NCBI GenBank assembly: GCA_036495425.1
Contig: DASXMW010000084.1
Coordinates: 1 to 16,501, forward strand
From: Bog-532 sp036495425
GTDB taxonomy: Bacteria; Actinomycetota; Actinomycetes; Streptosporangiales; Streptosporangiaceae
Length of the DNA: 16,501 bases
Reading direction: 5' to 3'
The position numbers were made by a program, and so were the translations under genes. Shown piece after piece: positions 14,807-16,501 of this stretch. Numbering within the stretch: the stretch's first letter is position 1; every line of letters starts with the position of its first letter. A model generated the notes under the pieces. The model did no database searches. It worked only from the letters and a program-made list of their open reading frames with translations, and had not been told where the DNA came from.

Positions 14807-14828
14807 GCGGGCTCCTGTTTCGCCGACC

Positions 14829-15139
14829 TCAACCGGTTCCCCCGGCGTCATCGTAACCATGCTGTTGCGCAAGCGCGCGTCTCCGCAGATGGTGCCACAG
14901 CCGGGCCACGGCCGGCCTGGGCCCGGCGCCCAGGGTGATGGCCCCGTTGCCCCGCAGCAGCAGGGCCTCGCCGTCCGGCAGCCGGTCCGCGGTCACCTCA
15001 CCCAGGTCCGCGGCCGGCGTGATCAGCATGGCGTCCCCGGTCCGCGCCGACACGTGCCCAAACGCGGTGACCAGCCCAGCGCGGACAGCACCCGCCCCGC
15101 CTCGGCCACCTCGTCCGGCCGTGCTCGCTCCTCCGTCAC
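14829..15139 (-). pseudogene. Class II aldolase/adducin-family remnant, internally deleted and frameshifted
   Basis: Two overlapping minus-strand frames together spell a shrunken class II aldolase-like protein. Frame one starts at GTG 15139 (or GTG 15142, after AGGGGA) and reads ARPDEVAEAGRVLSALG. Adding one base near 15074-15077, where GGCTGG would be GGCCTGG, it continues as LVTAFGHVSARTGDAMLITP, which is the family's N-terminal block. The second frame then jumps from ADLGEVTADR straight to LPDGEALLLRGNGAITLGAG, the C-terminal block, so the middle part with the metal-binding His residues (roughly 100 residues in the family) is absent. The remnant ends at 14829. A functional enzyme is very unlikely. 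The single-base shift could be a sequencing error, but the deletion would remain. Confidence 0.65.
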
Positions 15140-15207
15140 CACGGCACGTCCCCTGTGATGGTCGCGGGTGTCCCGGTCACTTCGTCCCACTTTGTGGCTC
15201 CGGCATC

Positions 15208-15236
15208 TTCCCACCTGGCCACCTCCGGCCTAAACT
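15208..15236 (+). promoter_or_regulatory. Promoter of the NTF2-like/dioxygenase operon
   Basis: TTCCCA (15208-15213, four of six matches to TTGACA), a 17-bp spacer and TAAACT (15231-15236, TANNNT) predict a start near 15243. The -10 box is the left half of the palindrome at 15231-15248. The rest of the 143-base gap from 15140 shows no gene. Confidence 0.5.
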
Positions 15237-15248
15237 GTATGCAGTTTA
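15231..15248. promoter_or_regulatory. 18-bp palindromic operator
   Basis: TAAACTGTATGCAGTTTA has perfect 7-bp arms around TATG. It covers the -10 box and the predicted transcription start, so a dimeric repressor (TetR, PadR or similar) bound here would block transcription. It does not resemble the TGGACY-N4-GGTCCA sites at 4325-4373, so a different regulator is expected, probably encoded beyond the right edge. Confidence 0.65.
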
Positions 15249-15282
15249 CCCCAGGCCGTGCCGTCTCCAACGGAGGAGAGCC

Positions 15283-15636
15283 ATGAACCGCGACGCCGAG
15301 ACCCTCTTCGCCGACATCGACTCGTTCGACGTGGAGAGGTTCGTCCAGCACCTGACCGACGACGTCACCTTCCGGTTCGGCAACGCCGAGCCCATCCACG
15401 GCAAGGACGCCGTGCGGGCGGGCGTACTCGGCTTCTGGTCCACCATCGACGGCCTGACCCACCACCTGATCAAGGTGATCGAGTCCGGCGACACCATGGT
15501 GGCCAAGATCGACGTCGAGTACGTGCGCAAGGACGGCAAGCACGTGACCGTGCCCAACGCGGACATCCTCGAGTTCGACGGCGACCTGGTCCGCGACTGG
15601 CAGATCTACATCGACCTGGCCCCGGTGTTCGCCTGA
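15283..15636 (+). CDS. NTF2/SnoaL-like small protein
   Basis: The 117-residue protein has the alpha+beta cone pattern of the NTF2/SnoaL-like superfamily: an N-terminal helix (DAETLFADIDSFDVERFVQH), TDDVTFRFGNAEPIHGKDAV (25-44), a second helical part, and long strands (TMVAKIDVEYVRKDG, VTVPNADILEFDGDLVRDWQ) ending IYIDLAPVFA. Members act as isomerases, cyclases, dehydratases or small ligand-binding proteins, and the function here is not determined. The ATG has GGAGGAG (15272-15278) just upstream. The dioxygenase follows after 37 bases, so it may act on an aromatic or polyketide-like compound handled by that enzyme. Confidence 0.8.
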   Translation: MNRDAETLFADIDSFDVERFVQHLTDDVTFRFGNAEPIHGKDAVRAGVLGFWSTIDGLTHHLIKVIESGDTMVAKIDVEYVRKDGKHVTVPNADILEFDGDLVRDWQIYIDLAPVFA

Positions 15637-15673
15637 CCCGCTTTCGGCTGAACGGACGGAACGGACTCGCCTG

Positions 15674-16501
15674 ATGATCACGCTGACCGACATCGCCTAC
15701 GTTCGCTCCGGCGTGGCCGACCTGGCCGCCGCCACCCGGTTCGCCACCGAGATCGTGGGTCTCGAACTGGCCGAATCCACCGAATCCGGCGTCGCCCACC
15801 TGCGCGCCGACCAGCGCCACCACTGCCTGGCCCTGGTCGAGGGCCGCTCCGGGGTCATAGCATCCGGGTTCACCGTGGCCGGCCCGGACGAACTGGACGC
15901 CGCCGAGACCGAACTCGAGCGCAGCGGCATCACCGTCCGGCGCGGGTCCGCCGAGCAGGCCCGGTCCCGCCGGGTGCGCGAGTTCATCGGGTTCGACGAC
16001 CCGTTCGGCAACCACCTCGAACTGGTCGTCCAGCAGGAGAACGTGGCCCGCCCGGTGGCGTTCAGCCGGACCGCCGGGATCACCGAGTTCGGGCACCTGT
16101 GCCTGGACGCCCCCGACGTGTACGACGCGCACCGGTTCTGGAGCACCCGGTTCAACGCCAAGGTGTCCGACTGGATCAGGGACAAGGCCTGCCTGCTCCG
16201 GATCGACCCGGTGCACCACAAGCTGGCCGTGTTCCAGGCCGACACCCCCGGCCTGTGCCACATGAACTTCCAGGTCGCCTCGATCGACGACTTGTTCCGC
16301 AACTGGCACTTCCTGCTCGACCACGACGTGCGGATCGAGATGGGCCCCGGCCGCCACCCGCAGTCGACCGCGATCTTCCTGTACGTCCTCGGGCCCGAGG
16401 GGTTCACCTACGAGTACTCGTTCGGCGTCCGCCGGATCGAGGACGACGCCTCCTGGGTGCCGCGGACGTTCGACCCGGACGAGCCAGGCTCGATCGACAT
16501 G
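15674..16501 (+). CDS. Extradiol-type (VOC superfamily) dioxygenase, 3' end beyond window
   Basis: The frame is open from the ATG at 15674 to the window edge (276 residues, no stop). It has two glyoxalase/VOC modules like BphC-type type I extradiol dioxygenases: an N-terminal one (1-122, ending FIGFDDPFGNHLELVVQ) and a catalytic C-terminal one (136-250). The metal triad seems intact: His141 in EFGHLCLDA, His196 in GLCHMNFQV, and Glu247 in GFTYEYSFG. The active-site helpers HHKLAVFQ (181-188) and GRHPQS are also present. Such enzymes open catechol-type rings next to the hydroxyls using Fe(II) and O2. The start has only a weak GGAACGGA-like site. It shares a promoter with the NTF2-like gene; the exact aromatic substrate is unknown. 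Confidence 0.85.
   Translation, partial: MITLTDIAYVRSGVADLAAATRFATEIVGLELAESTESGVAHLRADQRHHCLALVEGRSGVIASGFTVAGPDELDAAETELERSGITVRRGSAEQARSRRVREFIGFDDPFGNHLELVVQQENVARPVAFSRTAGITEFGHLCLDAPDVYDAHRFWSTRFNAKVSDWIRDKACLLRIDPVHHKLAVFQADTPGLCHMNFQVASIDDLFRNWHFLLDHDVRIEMGPGRHPQSTAIFLYVLGPEGFTYEYSFGVRRIEDDASWVPRTFDPDEPGSIDM

Overview
The window reads as a chromosomal segment of a very high-GC actinobacterium. Three things suggest this: strong G/C bias at third codon positions with frequent GTG starts, apparently leaderless genes (a TANNNT -10 box six bases before the start codon), and Actinobacteria-typical families (a mycothiol-dependent DinB/MDMPI-type protein, two PF04672 S-adenosylmethionine methyltransferases, and a holin-X/DUF3618 membrane gene set). 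I see no tRNA, rRNA, CRISPR array, insertion sequence or phage module. All family assignments come from reading motifs, not from database searches.

Layout. 1-173 is the tail of a sensor histidine kinase (+). 174-429 is a convergent gap with a nested inverted repeat. 430-1878 (-) is an NCS1-type nucleobase/cation symporter, divergent from purK-purE (2009-3693, +), two steps of de novo purine synthesis. A TetR-family repressor (3663-4298, -) overlaps the end of purE and is divergent from a short-chain dehydrogenase (4366-5145, +). Their shared promoter carries two matching 16-bp palindromes, one over the -35 box and one over the dehydrogenase start codon. UDP-glucose 6-dehydrogenase (5153-6505, -) follows. 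Then comes a tight three-gene operon of small membrane or coiled-coil proteins (6669-8546, +), preceded by a SigB/SigF-like stress promoter.

8577-15142 lies on the minus strand. In transcription order it holds a broken class II aldolase pseudogene, a PF04672 methyltransferase, an MDMPI-type DinB-fold protein, a large secreted GH92 alpha-mannosidase with a C-terminal Ig-like domain and seven-bladed YVTN propeller, and a second PF04672 methyltransferase. The right end (15283-16501, +) starts a new operon of an NTF2/SnoaL-like protein and an extradiol-type (VOC) dioxygenase that runs off the window. It sits behind a promoter whose -10 box lies inside an 18-bp palindromic operator.

Most of the window is ordinary housekeeping and accessory content. 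The parts most worth a second look are the operator architecture at 4325-4373, the decayed aldolase that no single frame shows, the GH92-propeller fusion, the stress-promoter membrane operon and the palindrome-controlled dioxygenase operon. I did not find convincing evidence of a wholly new multi-gene system.
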